Below are positions 1-9,722 of a stretch of 64,000 bases of DNA, in pieces. Source of the DNA: Tetracentron sinense (lineage: Eukaryota; Streptophyta; Magnoliopsida; Trochodendrales; Trochodendraceae). A program made the position numbers and the translations under genes. The notes beneath the pieces are model-generated. The model was given only the letters and a program-made list of their open reading frames with translations, was not told the DNA's origin and made no database searches. The stretch spans positions 4,824,434 to 4,888,433 of the forward strand of contig CM026573.1 of the NCBI GenBank assembly GCA_015143295.1, in the 5' to 3' direction. How positions within the stretch are numbered: the first letter of the stretch is position 1; each line of letters starts with the position of its first letter.

Positions 1-260
1 CTAGAGAAGGGAAAAGGTGAGCTGAACTCGGCCCACAATCTGCTTAATTTGTGTTAACCCGAATTTGGTCCAAAGCCCAATATTATTTGTGAGTCAAGCT
101 TGGGTTGGTGTGCTCGGGCTGAGAATGGGCTCGCGTTGAGTTTGGGCTATAGTTTTGAACTTTAGGTTGAGTTTGGGCTATTGGGTTGATGAATTGGAAA
201 CGTGTTGACCTATGGGTGCAAGAGTTCAATCACGATTGGCTATGATCCTATCTCTCCATA
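1..260. repeat. degenerate repeat remnant at window edge
   Basis: The first 190 bases are built from drifting copies of GTTGAGTTTGGGCT-like words, the internal style of the short TIR elements found elsewhere in the window. Bases about 185-250 (CGTGTTGACCTATGGGTG followed by GAGTTCAATCACGATTGG) match the terminal segment of the hairpin-ended TTAACC family. No coding frame is visible. The element boundary lies outside the window. Confidence 0.4.
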
Positions 261-370
261 CTCCCACCAAAAAAATCAGTTTTTAAAACATTTGCTTCTT
301 ATTTTATTGTAAGGTTCCCACCTTTCTTCAAAGATGTGAATGCATGCATCTTTAAAATGTTATTGAAACT

Positions 371-550
371 AGGGAAGTGATTTAAAACTCTCAAATAATA
401 CCTACTATCGAGCTGGACCTTTGGATTTAACATCCAATGGTGTCGAGCATTAAGTGGGGCCATGCTTAATGCTTGACACCATTAGATCTTGAATCTAACG
501 GTTCAGCTCTCGATAGTACCTACTATTGAGGTATTTTAATCACTTTCCTT
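371..550. mobile_element. palindromic MITE, GAAGTGAT/CTATCGAG family, copy 1
   Basis: The two halves are inverted copies. The left reads GGAAGTGATTTAAAACTC then CCTACTATCGAGCTGG; the right reads CTCTCGATAGTACCTAC then AAAATCACTTTCC. The centre holds CATTAAGTGGGGCCATGCTTAATG, itself a palindrome. Related copies lie near 8750-8925 and 24815-24985. There is no coding capacity, so it is a non-autonomous foldback-type MITE. Confidence 0.75.
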
Positions 551-1090
551 AAACTACTACAAAACCTAACAAAAGATAAGGTAAACTGTCTTGTACCCAA
601 AAAAAAATTGAGGTCAACTGTCTCTGGGGGTATCTATGAGCCCAAACTCACTATTGAAAGCCATGTTGTGGAGACATTTTGTGAGCTAGGACCTTAAGAT
701 ATTTAGACGAACCGATTCTAGTTCTCTTTTTTTCCATAGAAGAGTTAACAGAGGTCTTTACTTGGGGCTTCTTGTTGTCCCCTTACTCAACATTCTGTCC
801 AATCCTAGATGTCCTCTTGCTAATGGTCCCTTGTTCGTCAGATGGTGCTTTGGAGTGCAATATTTTTTTCAAGTAAAACTTAGTAGCAACGATCATTGAA
901 GCCCTGGGCTATAGATAACCATTGCCCTGTCAATACATCTTAAATTTTTAGTTAAAAAGTGCAATACAGTTGTGAATCTGATAATTTTCTAAGGTTATTA
1001 GATATTTGTAACCTTGGGTTACGATGGCTGTTTAGTGTCAATTGTTTTTTCCTGTTGACGACCGATTCTCATTCTGACATAGTCTCAACT

Positions 1091-1969
1091 ATTAGTGAAA
1101 TATTATATTAGAGAAATAATTATATAATATCTATGAGATACACAGTATCGGTAATAGATAATTTTAGAATAGTATCTTTAGTATATTAGGATTATCTTTC
1201 CAAGTTAAAGAGTTTTAGACTATTTATTCAAATCCTCTATAAGTCATTATAATTCATCTAAGTTTTTCAATAAACCAGTTTGTTTACATGGAATCAGAGC
1301 CACCAACCATTTAGTGACCTCTTAGCTCTTATTTTTCTTTTCCGATGGGTGGTGCCGTCACCGCCCACCGGTTGTCAAACTTTTGACTGTTTTTAGTTTT
1401 AAATAAAAACTCTACCATCATCTTCTATATTTCTACCATCCCTAGAATCATACTCATACTCATGAATCTCCCTGTTTTTTTTCATTTATTGAAGACCTCT
1501 CGAATAAGAATTTTTCTTTAAATCGCGGGTCATACTTTCATGTGTTTTGGGAGAAGATCATGACAACCTAATCTAGTGGGCCATCGACTCCGATAAACTC
1601 AAAATGAGCGGGATGCGACAAAGATAGACTTCTCGGACTGGTTGTGACCATCAAGCACAGTTGAATATTCTAACAATTCATTAACAAATTATCAAAGAAG
1701 ATCAAGGGTGAGGAGTACTCAACTTATAGCAAATCCATAAAGATCTCGATCCTCATGTGTTTAAGGGAGAGTATTAGAGAAATGTTATGTTAGAGAAATA
1801 ATTATGTAGTATCTATGAGAGACACAAGATCTCATAGATAATCTTGGAATAATATCTTTAATACATTAGGATTATCTTTCCAAGTTAAAGAGTTTTGGGT
1901 TATTTATTTAGACCCTCTATGGGTCATTGTAATTCATCCAAGCTTTTCAATAAACCAATTTGTTTACAT
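1091..1969 (+). mobile_element. TRIM (terminal-repeat retrotransposon in miniature)
   Basis: Two direct repeats of about 198 bp (1091-1289 and 1773-1969) share GTTTACAT ends and the same internal landmarks (ATTAGGATTATCTTTCCAAG, AATAAACCA). Directly after the first repeat is TGGAATCAGAGCC, close to the initiator-methionine tRNA primer-binding site TGGTATCAGAGC. Directly before the second repeat is the purine tract AAGGGAGAG. Flanks CAACT (1086-1090) and CAACC (1970-1974) look like a 5-bp target duplication. The internal part of about 480 bp has no long frame. Size and layout fit a TRIM, and the LTRs have clearly diverged, so it is not recent. Confidence 0.85.
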
Positions 1970-1974
1970 CAACC

Positions 1975-2483
1975 AAGGTGAAATTACAACTCTACAAGAC
2001 TACAACTACTCCCACAATACTTAAGTGATTTAGTTTTATAGCCTATCTGCCACCTTATTCTTTTCAATTGAGAGGTGGGGAAGGAAGGTATACTTGCCCC
2101 AACACTTCGCCATCACCTCTGTAAAGCAAGCGTCTTCACCCTTGAACCGATGAAAAAAGAGAGTCCACATTGAGTTCAATTGCACCCACATAACTCTCAT
2201 TAACTGTAGTTAAAATTCACTAATTCTGAGGTTCAAACAATCTAATCTTGATTTTTTTTTTTTTTTTTTTAAATACTAAGCCTAAATGTTAAAACATCTT
2301 AACCAGAGTTAAAAATTGATTTGTGAGTGGGATTGAACTTCAGAGTTCAATGACAATGGGACAGGATCTAGACTGAAAAAAATGAAAAAGATTTGTTAAT
2401 GGGTCTCACTCTACATTCTATAGCAAGTGTTTTGAGGCTGACACAGGAAAAGTGGTCAGCCACCCATTTTTCATCGACCGGTG
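1975..2483. other. gene-free stretch with TTAACC-core fragments
   Basis: No gene is recognised. Bases about 2165-2340 contain a worn copy of the TTAACC-core inverted element (TTAACTGTAGTTAAAATTCAC on one side, CTTAACCAGAGTTAAAAATT on the other) with a poly(T) run at about 2252-2270 between the arms. Confidence 0.5.
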
Positions 2484-2832
2484 ATTTTCTCCAGTTGTAA
2501 CCGGTTTTGGGTAAAACCGGTTATAACCCTGTGGTCACCACATGTCTGTTTTTACACCCCTTAACTGTGGTTAAGAATTACCTACCCCTAGAGTCCACCC
2601 AACTCCCCTTGGTTTTTAGAAAAAATATTTTTAAAAAATTAACCCTAGGAGTTGGTAAATTTTAACCACAGTTAATAAAAAAAATTATTACTTTTTTCTA
2701 AAAACCAAGAATAATTGGATGAACCTTAGGGGTGAGTGAATCTTAACCATAGTTAAGAGGTGTCAAAAGAGACATGTGGCCACCTCAGGGGGTAACCGGT
2801 TTTGGCAAAACCGGTTACAACTTGAGAAGAAT
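2484..2832. mobile_element. hairpin-ended TTAACC MITE, AACCGG subfamily, copy 1
   Basis: This 349-bp inverted-repeat element runs from ATTTTCTCCAGTTGTAACC at the left to the matching GGTTACAACTTGAGAAGAAT at the right. Just inside each end is a hairpin: GTAACCGGTTTTG(GGT)AAAACCGGTTA at the left and the almost perfect GTAACCGGTTTTG-GCAAAACCGGTTAC at the right. Further in are ACATGTC/GACATGT, CCTTAACTGTGGTTAAG / CTTAACCATAGTTAAG, and an AT-rich centre. The frame at 2774-3115 begins inside it and is not a gene. Confidence 0.8.
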
Positions 2833-3133
2833 ACATCCCTTTTTCATCATCTTAGAATTTACAGTCACGGCATTCTTTGACGGATGCCGGGATCCACAAT
2901 GTATTAAGTGGATTCTTTTCTCATTTTGTTCAAAGGGACGAGTCAAAGTGGGTGGTAATTGGAATTCAAAAGCCTTTAAATGTACGGTGGGACACCTAAT
3001 TGATTCTTTTGCTTCGTCCTCAATCCTCCCTCACCAACCTTTTCTCGTCAAATTTTATTTTAAAATTTTTTTTTTTCTTTTCTTTCCACTATGCTCTGGC
3101 TTGAGTGTTGATTGAGATCCTATATAAAATTTA

Positions 3134-3153
3134 CATATATATATATATATATA
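3134..3153. repeat. (AT)n microsatellite
   Basis: About ten AT dinucleotides lie in a gene-free region downstream of the MITE ending at 2832. Confidence 0.85.
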
Positions 3154-3689
3154 CTCTCTCCTCTTTTATTACTTTTCTTTCCTTCTTTCGACTCCATTCA
3201 AATCACGGTCGTTTTAAAAACGTTTATTTATTTTTGTTTTTTTTAAATAATGATTTGTAACACTTTTGTATATTAGCAATTTTAGTAGTTATTTCCAAAC
3301 TGGGAGTTACACTCGACCCATTAACACACGACAAAGGATTCTCTCTGACGATGCCCAAAAATGGTGGTCTTACGACACAATAAGTGACAAGTGGTGAAGT
3401 CAAAATCATTTTAATTTCTCCACTCCTAATAAGACTTGTCACGATAAGTGTGTGAGAAAAAGTGTAAGAGATGTGGAGAGAAGTCAAAATCACGACGAAA
3501 AAATAAAATGACTTCTCTTATTTTTATGACCACATGTTATTTATTGTGTGGAAGCCTGAGACCATTTTATGGCTAGAGAGAATCGCCTTTACCACATCTT
3601 TTCTTTTGGTTAAAATGATATCATGTAATTAACACACACTCTCTCTAAAGGCACACAGTCATACGTAAGCTAACCACCTTTAAAGCATA

Positions 3690-4436
3690 GGACCTTGGAT
3701 TGTTTCTAGCAAAGCCAGAAAGGCTCTCGGGGTTCCATACATTGTGCGACAGTTGGCATAAAATGGGGAAAAGTCATTCCCTTTTCTCCCCATAATTTTG
3801 ACTTCTCTCCATTTGATATCTCTTATCCTTATTCTCATACACTTATCACCACGTCTTATTATGGAAAGTCAAAATCATGGCCCCATGATTTTGACTTCTC
3901 CACCACTTGTCACCTATTCTATGGAACCCGAGACTAGGGCTGTCAACGCATCGGATTTGGACGGGATTTGCCTAGATCCGAATCCGATCCGAGATCCGTC
4001 GAATCATGAAGTAACCGATCTGAATCCGATCCGATTATATATCGTCCGATCCGAATCCGATCCGATCCGAGTAAGGTTATTTAAAAAAAAAAAAATCTAT
4101 ATTAATAATAAAAAATCTAATAATACCTTAATTAATACTAATTAATGTTATTTTTAAAAAAAATTAATATTTTATACATAGAAAATCTAAATAATATATT
4201 TAAAATAATTAAAAATTATTATTATTATCGGATCGGATCACCCTATCTCCAGATCCGATCCGATTATAATCGGATTCCACCGATCCGATCCGAATCCGAT
4301 CCGACGGATCACATATAGGGTCCAAAGTCCGGCTAATCGGATCGGATTCGGATCGGATCCGGATCATGATCCGGTCCATTGACAGCCCTACCCGAGACAG
4401 GCCCTTTCTGGGATCGCCAGAGACAATCCAAGGCCT
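3690..4436. mobile_element. long palindromic element split by a nested hAT MITE
   Basis: The left arm, about 3690-3740 (GGACCTTGGATTG ... GCCAGAAAGG ... CTCGGGGTTCCAT), is the reverse complement of a right arm that is itself interrupted: ATGGAACCCGAGAC ends at 3934 and AGGCCCTTTCTGGGATCG resumes at 4399. The inner part (3790-3920) holds CAAAATCATGGCCCCATGATTTTG, a 24-bp palindrome. Fragments of the same inner sequence occur at about 3360-3560. No coding potential is seen. Confidence 0.7.
3935..4390. mobile_element. hAT-type MITE with CCGATCC internal repeats
   Basis: The element has 14-bp terminal inverted repeats TAGGGCTGTCAACG / CATTGACAGCCCTA and a perfect 8-bp target duplication CCCGAGAC (3927-3934 and 4391-4398), the hAT hallmark. 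Both subterminal regions consist of repeated GGATCGGAT / ATCCGATCC words around an AT-rich core of about 150 bp. The open frames across it (DPIRSES-like translations) come from the repeat words and are not genes. Confidence 0.9.
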
Positions 4437-5220
4437 TACAGGGCTATGTCCAAGCAACTGCTTCAAAAAGGCATGTTGAAGGAGGATTGATGACCCTACA
4501 CCCAAGTCCACTTCATCCCGAGTTTTTTGGTTTTTTTAACTCGCAAGTCTAAAAATCAATCCCTCGAAATATCGCGGCAAAGCACCAAGAAAGCTATTCT
4601 CCTCAGAATTAACATGCAATTCATCAAAAATTAAAAAGCATACAAAATTAGTACAAGAATAAAAACAACAGGACTTACAAAAATGCGTGTCAGCTATAAC
4701 GGGGATAAGATCTATACGTGCCAAATTAAGGCATCTTACGAGGATGACCAAGGGACACGTTTTAAAGAACCGTAGAACCTGAAAGATAACACAGGATCAA
4801 CAACCCACGTTGCACGCCCAAGAAAAAGGACCTCCTTAATTATTTTGCAGGGAATCAGGAAGGAACAGCTCGGCTGTTGCCAAAAACAAAAAGGACCCAA
4901 TCACAAGACACCACGTAATAAAATTCAAATATTTTGTTACACTGTACACATCACAACGGTGCCATGTCGATCGCTTATTGGCTTTTGGGCAACACCACCC
5001 CACCACAGTATTCCCCTTAATTATTTACGCTTATTATGTGTAAGAACGGCGACATGCCCTACCGGCGAGATTCACGGTAATCGGAAGTACAAAACAAGAA
5101 CATAAGCCTCTTATTTACGCTTAAAAGAAACTCACAATCCAATTAGCCGAAAACAAAATTTGGGCAGAAATTTACAGTCGTATTACTTTACATATATATT
5201 TTTTCATCTTCTACACAGTG
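4437..5220. other. 3' flank of the PB1 gene, no other gene seen
   Basis: AT-rich sequence downstream of the minus-strand PB1 gene. The part nearest the stop codon is expected to be its 3' UTR. The short frames here (4536-4751, 4845-5105) show no recognisable protein features. Confidence 0.5.
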
Positions 5221-5952
5221 CTAGTTTTCCCACTGTGTAGAAGGTAGATATTGAGCATGATAGCCATAGGCACAGTAGCAGAGCTTTCCGGTGGATTTCT
5301 CGAAGTTGACTGGGAATCCGACCGGTGTAAAACTCCGACGGGCGCATCGACCTGACGTGATGCTTGGATGTATTGAAGAAGATCTGATGGTGGATGCGTA
5401 TGACGATCTCAATGCAGCAGCAGCAGCAGCAGCAGCATCGACATGGGAACTTGAGGATGAAGAAGGAGAGATTTTTTTGATGGATTTGGGTGGAGAAAGA
5501 AAAGCTCTGATCTTTAAGTGAGTGGCTGATGTTGCTGCCTGATCGTATTCCTCCATGAGATTTGCGAGATCCTCATCGGAGGTAATCGACACCAAGGCGT
5601 CTAGATCTTCGGTCGGAAACTGACATCTCAGACTAACGGACAATCCACACAACTCTCCAAGCTTCACTTGAAGCTCTGTACAATACAAATCCAAAAAAAT
5701 TACTCTTAATCTCTCTGGAATTTGGATTGTAAAATAAATAAATAAATAAAATTTAAAACCTCACATCATCGAAACAGTGAACGAACCTGAAAAAGGGATG
5801 GATCGATGAACGGCGAGGACTCTTGTGTCTCCACCGACGTAACGGAGCTTTCCGTCGGGATGACGGGGAAGAATCTTGCCACCGTAGCTGCAAAGGAACT
5901 TAACGGTGTCTCTGCTTTTAGTTTTGACGGAGACATCTTTGGTCCCGACCAT
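5221..5952 (-). CDS. PB1-domain (octicosapeptide/Phox/Bem1p) protein
   Basis: Exons are 5787-5952 and 5221-5675, joined through a 111-bp GT-AG intron (TCAG|GTTCG ... TACAG|AGCTT). They give 206 aa with stop TAG at 5221-5223. The start MVGTKDVS at 5952 is the first true ATG; the open frame above it begins at a TTG. Residues about 15-103 form a PB1 domain: basic start VKFLCSYGGKILPR, YVGGDTRVLAV, and the acidic OPCA-type segment ITSDEDLANLMEEYD. The tail has serine runs, eight alanines and a cysteine/tyrosine-rich end (KLCYCAYGYHAQYLP). PB1 domains mediate protein-protein interaction; this small plant subgroup has no assigned pathway that I can name. The exon joint lies inside the domain and is in frame. 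Confidence in family is high, in function low. Confidence 0.92.
5414..5437 (-). repeat. coding trinucleotide repeat (polyalanine)
   Basis: Eight uninterrupted GCA units on the plus strand read as TGC on the minus strand and lie in the GCT/GCA-type register giving a run of eight alanines in the PB1 protein. Uninterrupted coding repeats of this kind often vary in length between individuals. Confidence 0.8.
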
Positions 5953-6078
5953 GCTTTTAGACTTTGGGGTGCAAGAAATTAGATAAGAGGATAAATATTT
6001 ATGGTGCAAGAGCTGAGAGAAGATTGGAGAGATTCTTGAGTTTCGCCTTGAAGCTTCTCTTTGGCACCTAAATCCTCT

Positions 6079-6086
6079 TATTTATA
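6079..6086 (-). promoter_or_regulatory. TATA box of the PB1 gene
   Basis: TATAAATA on the minus strand lies about 130 bases upstream of the ATG at 5952. This predicts a transcript start near 6050 and a 5' leader of about 95 bases. No other good TATA lies between it and the ATG. Confidence 0.55.
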
Positions 6087-6159
6087 GAGATAGAGAGGAA
6101 CTTACGTCGCTGAGAGCTCCACACGCAAGGTTAAAACGTCCTGAAACCGCAAGCAAATC

Positions 6160-6320
6160 CTCTACGGTTATAACCGGATTCTGGGAATCCGGTTATGCCC
6201 CTTGAGGTCGTCACGTGTCTCTTTTGATATCTCTTTAATTGTAGTTAAGATTCATCCACCCTTAAGGTTCACCAAAGAGTTGGGGACACCCCGAGTCTCC
6301 AAAAACAAAAAAAAAAACTT
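6160..6320. mobile_element. partial TTAACC-family element, AACCGGATTC hairpin type
   Basis: ATAACCGGATTC-TGGGAATCCGGTTAT forms a terminal hairpin (about 6167-6195). It is followed by GTCACGTGTCTCTTTTGATA, TTAATTGTAGTTAAGATTCA and CACCCTTAAGGTTCACC, in the same order as one arm of the full-length copies. The second arm is missing. It sits directly upstream of the PB1 promoter. Confidence 0.6.
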
Positions 6321-6336
6321 GCATAACGAATAATAG

Positions 6337-6590
6337 CAGTATTGTTAGAACCGGATCTCGAACCGGTAGTGGCCGGTTCCATCGGTCAGTTCGATTGTGT
6401 ACTTTTTACAAATAATTTTTTTTTTTTTTCATTTTCTCCTATATTTTCACCCGTTCTGACCGGTTTCAACCGATTCTACCGGTTCTCGCCGATTTTTAAA
6501 GAATACCAATTTTAAAGGTTTTGTGAACTAGCAAGGGAGCCGGTTCCAATTCCACCTGTTCGACCGGCCGATCCGGTCTGACAACACTTC
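6337..6590. mobile_element. TIR element with ACCGGTT internal repeats
   Basis: Left end AGTATTGTTAGAACCGG and right end CCGGTCTGACAACACT are inverted copies. The subterminal regions are built from CCGGTT / AACCGG words. The layout is like the CCGATCC element at 3935-4390 but with different ends and a different internal word. A related left end is near 13275 (CACTGTTATCAAAACCGG). The target duplication is unclear. Confidence 0.6.
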
Positions 6591-6834
6591 TATAGTAGTG
6601 AAGCTCCAGAATTCGAACCAAACCAAACCGCCCTACTACTCAGCTCGAGAAGTTGAACCAATCTAACCGCCCTACTACTCAGATTGGCTACCTTCAATGA
6701 CCAATTCATGGCCAGCTGATGTAGAATTCTAGATAGATGATTGCCTAATTAACAAAATATCTGGTATGCCAAATTCAGATGTCATTTTTGTACTAATAGA
6801 GTGAAAAGGACAGAAGGATTAAGTAGAAGATGAG

Positions 6835-7385
6835 TCTGAATCCTGTCCAATATCGATTGAACTTGGGAGAGTTCAATCGAATTCATAGAGCTCCTTTAAT
6901 TGCATTTTAACTTTGGTTAAGGAATTTTAACCCCTAGAATTAATTTTTTTTTTCTATAAAAACTATGGTTAGATTATTAAATCCTAAAAAATTAATGAAT
7001 CTTAACCACAGTTAAAAGGAAAGGCAGAGCTAGGAATCTCTTTCGGGGGGCTAACAATAAGGGCTCAGGGTGCAGCCCCTGAATTTGTTTTTTGAGGGCC
7101 AAGTTCATGGGTCATGGGTCATCACTTTGTTTGTGTCAATTTGTTGTTTGTGTCCATTTGTAAAGAATATGTTTTTTCTAAGAAGTTTTAGGAGAGGTAA
7201 GACTGTCCCGTCCCCCCCGCTCCTCCCTTATTAGTACAATAGGAGAATTCTCTTTTCCAAAATTTCAAGGATTTTGAAGCCCCCTCTGCCCCCATGTGGC
7301 TCCGCCCCTAATTAAAAGAGGCACGTGTTGACATATAGGTGTGATTGAACTCTCCCTAGTTCAATCGGGATTGACTAGGATCCCA
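6835..7385. mobile_element. hairpin-ended TTAACC MITE, TTGAACT subfamily, interrupted
   Basis: Left arm: CGATTGAACTTGGGAGAGTTCAATCG hairpin, then ATAGAGCTCCTTTAATT and TTAACTTTGGTTAAGG. Right arm: CTTAACCACAGTTAAAAG, then (after the insertion at 7020-7311) GCACGTGTTGACATATAGGTG and the matching hairpin TTGAACTCTCCCTAGTTCAA with GATCCCA at the end. The arms are inverted copies, so this is a full element carrying a later insertion. Confidence 0.7.
7020..7311. mobile_element. hAT-like non-autonomous element (GGGGCGGAGCCA type), nested
   Basis: The right end TGGCTCCGCCCCTA is the reverse complement of the TAGGGGCGGAGCCAGGAT ends common in plant repeats; the left end GGCAGAGCTAGGA is a worn match. 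It splits a TTAACC-family element, with 8-bp flanks TTAAAAGG (7012-7019) and TTAAAAGA (7312-7319). A truncated relative starts at 63524. Confidence 0.65.
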
Positions 7386-7421
7386 ACTTGTAGAAGACGG
7401 GAAGTAGAGATACGACTGGTG

Positions 7422-7770
7422 ATCTTCTCCAGTTGTAACCGGTTTTGTCCAAAACCAGTTACTCCCCTGTGGTCACCACATGTCCATTTTTACACCTCTT
7501 AACTGTGGTTAAGATTCACCTAGCCCTAGGGTTCACCTACCTATATTTGGTTTTTAGAAAAAATATTTAAAATAAATTAACCCTAGGAGTTGGTAAATTG
7601 TAACCACGGTTAACAAATTTTTTAAATATTTTTTATTAAAACCAAGGACAGTTGGGTGAACTTTAAGGGTGAGTGAACATTAACCATAGTTAAAAGGTGT
7701 CAAAAGGGACATGTGGCCACCTCAGGGGTGTAACCGGTTTTGGCAAAACCGGTTACAACTGGAGAGGAAT
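7422..7770. mobile_element. hairpin-ended TTAACC MITE, AACCGG subfamily, copy 2
   Basis: 349 bp, collinear with 2484-2832: ATCTTCTCCAGTTGTAACCGG at the left, GTAACCGGTTTTG-GCAAAACCGGTTAC and GGAGAGGAAT at the right, with the same ACATGTC, TTAACTGTGGTTAAGATTCAC and AACCATAGTTAAAAGG landmarks. Equal length and shared ends at two unrelated loci show that it moved as a unit. Confidence 0.8.
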
Positions 7771-8059
7771 AGGTGCCGAGAGATAATGGGTCCCTGTCAG
7801 GAATAATATATAGTATTCGTGAAGGAAGAAAAGTAGTCATGAGTAACGGCCTGTTTGCAACACTCCCAAGGAATAGAGAATTATTTCTTGTGAGTGATGA
7901 CAAACGGAGCCTAAGAAACAGTGAATTCCTGGTTACAAAACCGTTCCTCTACTATATTACAATTACTTTTTACACCAAACCATTATGAAGTGACAAATGC
8001 CTGACATACTCATGCGTAGCAATCAATATGTGAGGCAGGAGCCCCTTGCCGGTTTAGAA

Positions 8060-8240
8060 TGTATGAAAATCTACGAAGTCACGGATACTTTAAAAATTTC
8101 CTGTATCGTTGTATCAGATTCATATAGGATACGGCACTTTAATGTAAAACTTAAATTGTTTTTCATAATTTATGTCATATTGTCGTATCCGTATTGTATC
8201 ACCGTATCTAAGTATTGTCATACCCATGCTTCCCAGATGA
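8060..8240. mobile_element. relative of the GGATACGGCA MITE (Mutator-like)
   Basis: CACGGATACTTTAAAAATT, ATAGGATACGGCAC and TCGTATCCGTATTG ... CATACCCATGCTTCC repeat, in inverted order, the sequence of the element at 15429-15574. The ends are more worn and no target duplication is clear. Confidence 0.55.
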
Positions 8241-8354
8241 AAATCTTAAGGTTAATCCTGAGAAAATACCATTGTATTATTTGGGATCAGATTTTCGTTT
8301 TTTTTTTTTTGGTATTGCATCAGATTATCTTAGAAGCCAATAATATGGTTTCTG

Positions 8355-8472
8355 GTTTCCACACTTCATCCGACATGTGGCGATAAAAAAGGGCGTTAAG
8401 TCATTTCATTTTCTTCCACTTCATATCTCTCTCCTTTTTTATCGCCACATGTTGGCTGATGTGTGGAACCCA
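8355..8472. mobile_element. short palindromic MITE
   Basis: TTTCCACACTTCATCCGACA and TGTGGCGATAAAAAAGG at the left are inverted as CCTTTTTTATCGCCACA and GTTGGCTGATGTGTGGAA at the right, around a centre of about 45 bp rich in TTTC. It would fold into a hairpin of about 115 nt. Confidence 0.65.
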
Positions 8473-8749
8473 TACCATTTTTCTAACATCGGTCAAAGAA
8501 TCAAATGCCGTAATATTTATAAAATTTTCTATTCTTCTGGAGCATTAGGACAAGTGGCCTTTTGTAGCACTCTTCATGGATGGAACCAGGTACCAATACC
8601 CATACCATAATGGAATTAGGATGTGTACGTTGTTAAATTGCCTCCCAAATCCCGAATGGCGTGTCCACACAAAAAAGATTCTCATGCTTATGGGAGATAG
8701 AAAGAGAATCTAGGACTACCTACCTTGAGAATATGAAAAGTGATAGAAA

Positions 8750-8925
8750 ACCATCGCTAGTACATATTATCGAGAGTTGTGCCATTCAATTTTAAATCTA
8801 AAAATTCAAATGCACATATGCAGAAATAATGGGCCTCACTTAATGCTTAAGCTCCATTAGATTGTGAATCAATCGACTAAGCTCTCGGTAGTATGAACTA
8901 TAGAGTTTCCCATCACTTCGAAAGA
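8750..8925. mobile_element. palindromic MITE, GAAGTGAT/CTATCGAG family, copy 2
   Basis: Left: AGTGATAGAAAACCATCG and TATTATCGAGAGTTG. Right: AGCTCTCGGTAGTATGAACT and CCCATCACTTC. The central CTTAATGCTTAAGCTCCATT corresponds to the centre of the copy at 371-550. It is more diverged than that copy. Confidence 0.6.
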
Positions 8926-9198
8926 ATAATCGCACAAAGAATAATTGGAGAAGTATATGGCCAAGAAATAAATTTGTGGAAGCTCGCCTCTCTTAAATGT
9001 TATAAGTCTGCCGCTTCTCAGGGATATCATTCAAAGCTGAAATGGGCTTAATTTTTTCGTCTCTACTGATCACTTCCAGCAATGTTGAGCCAAATCTTGT
9101 TTCGGTGTTATCATTTACATATTGTTAGTATCAATCACTGATTAGTCGTTAGTAGTGAGGAATGCACTCTAGTTGAGACAGGATATATCTAACCCCAG

Positions 9199-9722
9199 TA
9201 GGGGTGTCAACGAGCCGAGCTAGGCATTATTCGAGCTCGGCTCGTTGGAATTTTACAGAGGCTCGAGTTCGGCTCAGCTTGTTAGAATTTTACAGAGGCT
9301 TGAGCTCGGCACGGCTCGTCCATAGATCATTGAGCTCGAGCTCAACTCGGCTCGATATATATATATACATTGATAAGCACTGAATTCAATTAAAAAAAAT
9401 TAAAATGACATTATTTTCTTTGGGATGTCATGTGACTCACATGAAAGCCTGAGTTAAAACTCAAACAAAAATAATTATGTTAATGTATACTATGTAAATT
9501 TTATCAAAAAAATGTATACTAAATATATAATATAAATTTAATTTTTAAAGGGTATTGTTATAAAATTAATCAAGCCGAGCCGAGCTGAGCCACCTATTGT
9601 TCAGGCTCGGCTTGTTTATTTTTCGAGCTTACTTTTAAGGCTCGGCTCAACGAGCCCAAAGTAAAAGCTCAAGCTCATTTTTTTCGAGTCGAGCCAAGCT
9701 GGCTCGGCTCATTGACACACTA
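9199..9722. mobile_element. hAT-like MITE with GAGCTCGGCTCG internal repeats
   Basis: Ends TAGGGGTGTCAACGAGCCGAG / GGCTCATTGACACACTA form terminal inverted repeats. Both flanks inside are made of degenerate GAGCTCGGCTCG words around an AT-rich middle of about 200 bp (9355-9570). No clear 8-bp target duplication remains. The layout matches 3935-4390 with a different internal word. Confidence 0.7.

Noticed and set aside
2774-3115. 113-aa open frame
   Set aside because: It starts inside a MITE terminal hairpin and has no protein-family features.
3798-4511. open frames with DPIRSES-type repeats
   Set aside because: They come from the CCGATCC repeats of the hAT MITE, not from a gene.
5953-6009. 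longer N-terminus for the PB1 protein
   Set aside because: The upstream frame begins with TTG; MVGTKDVS at 5952 is the first ATG downstream of the TATA box.
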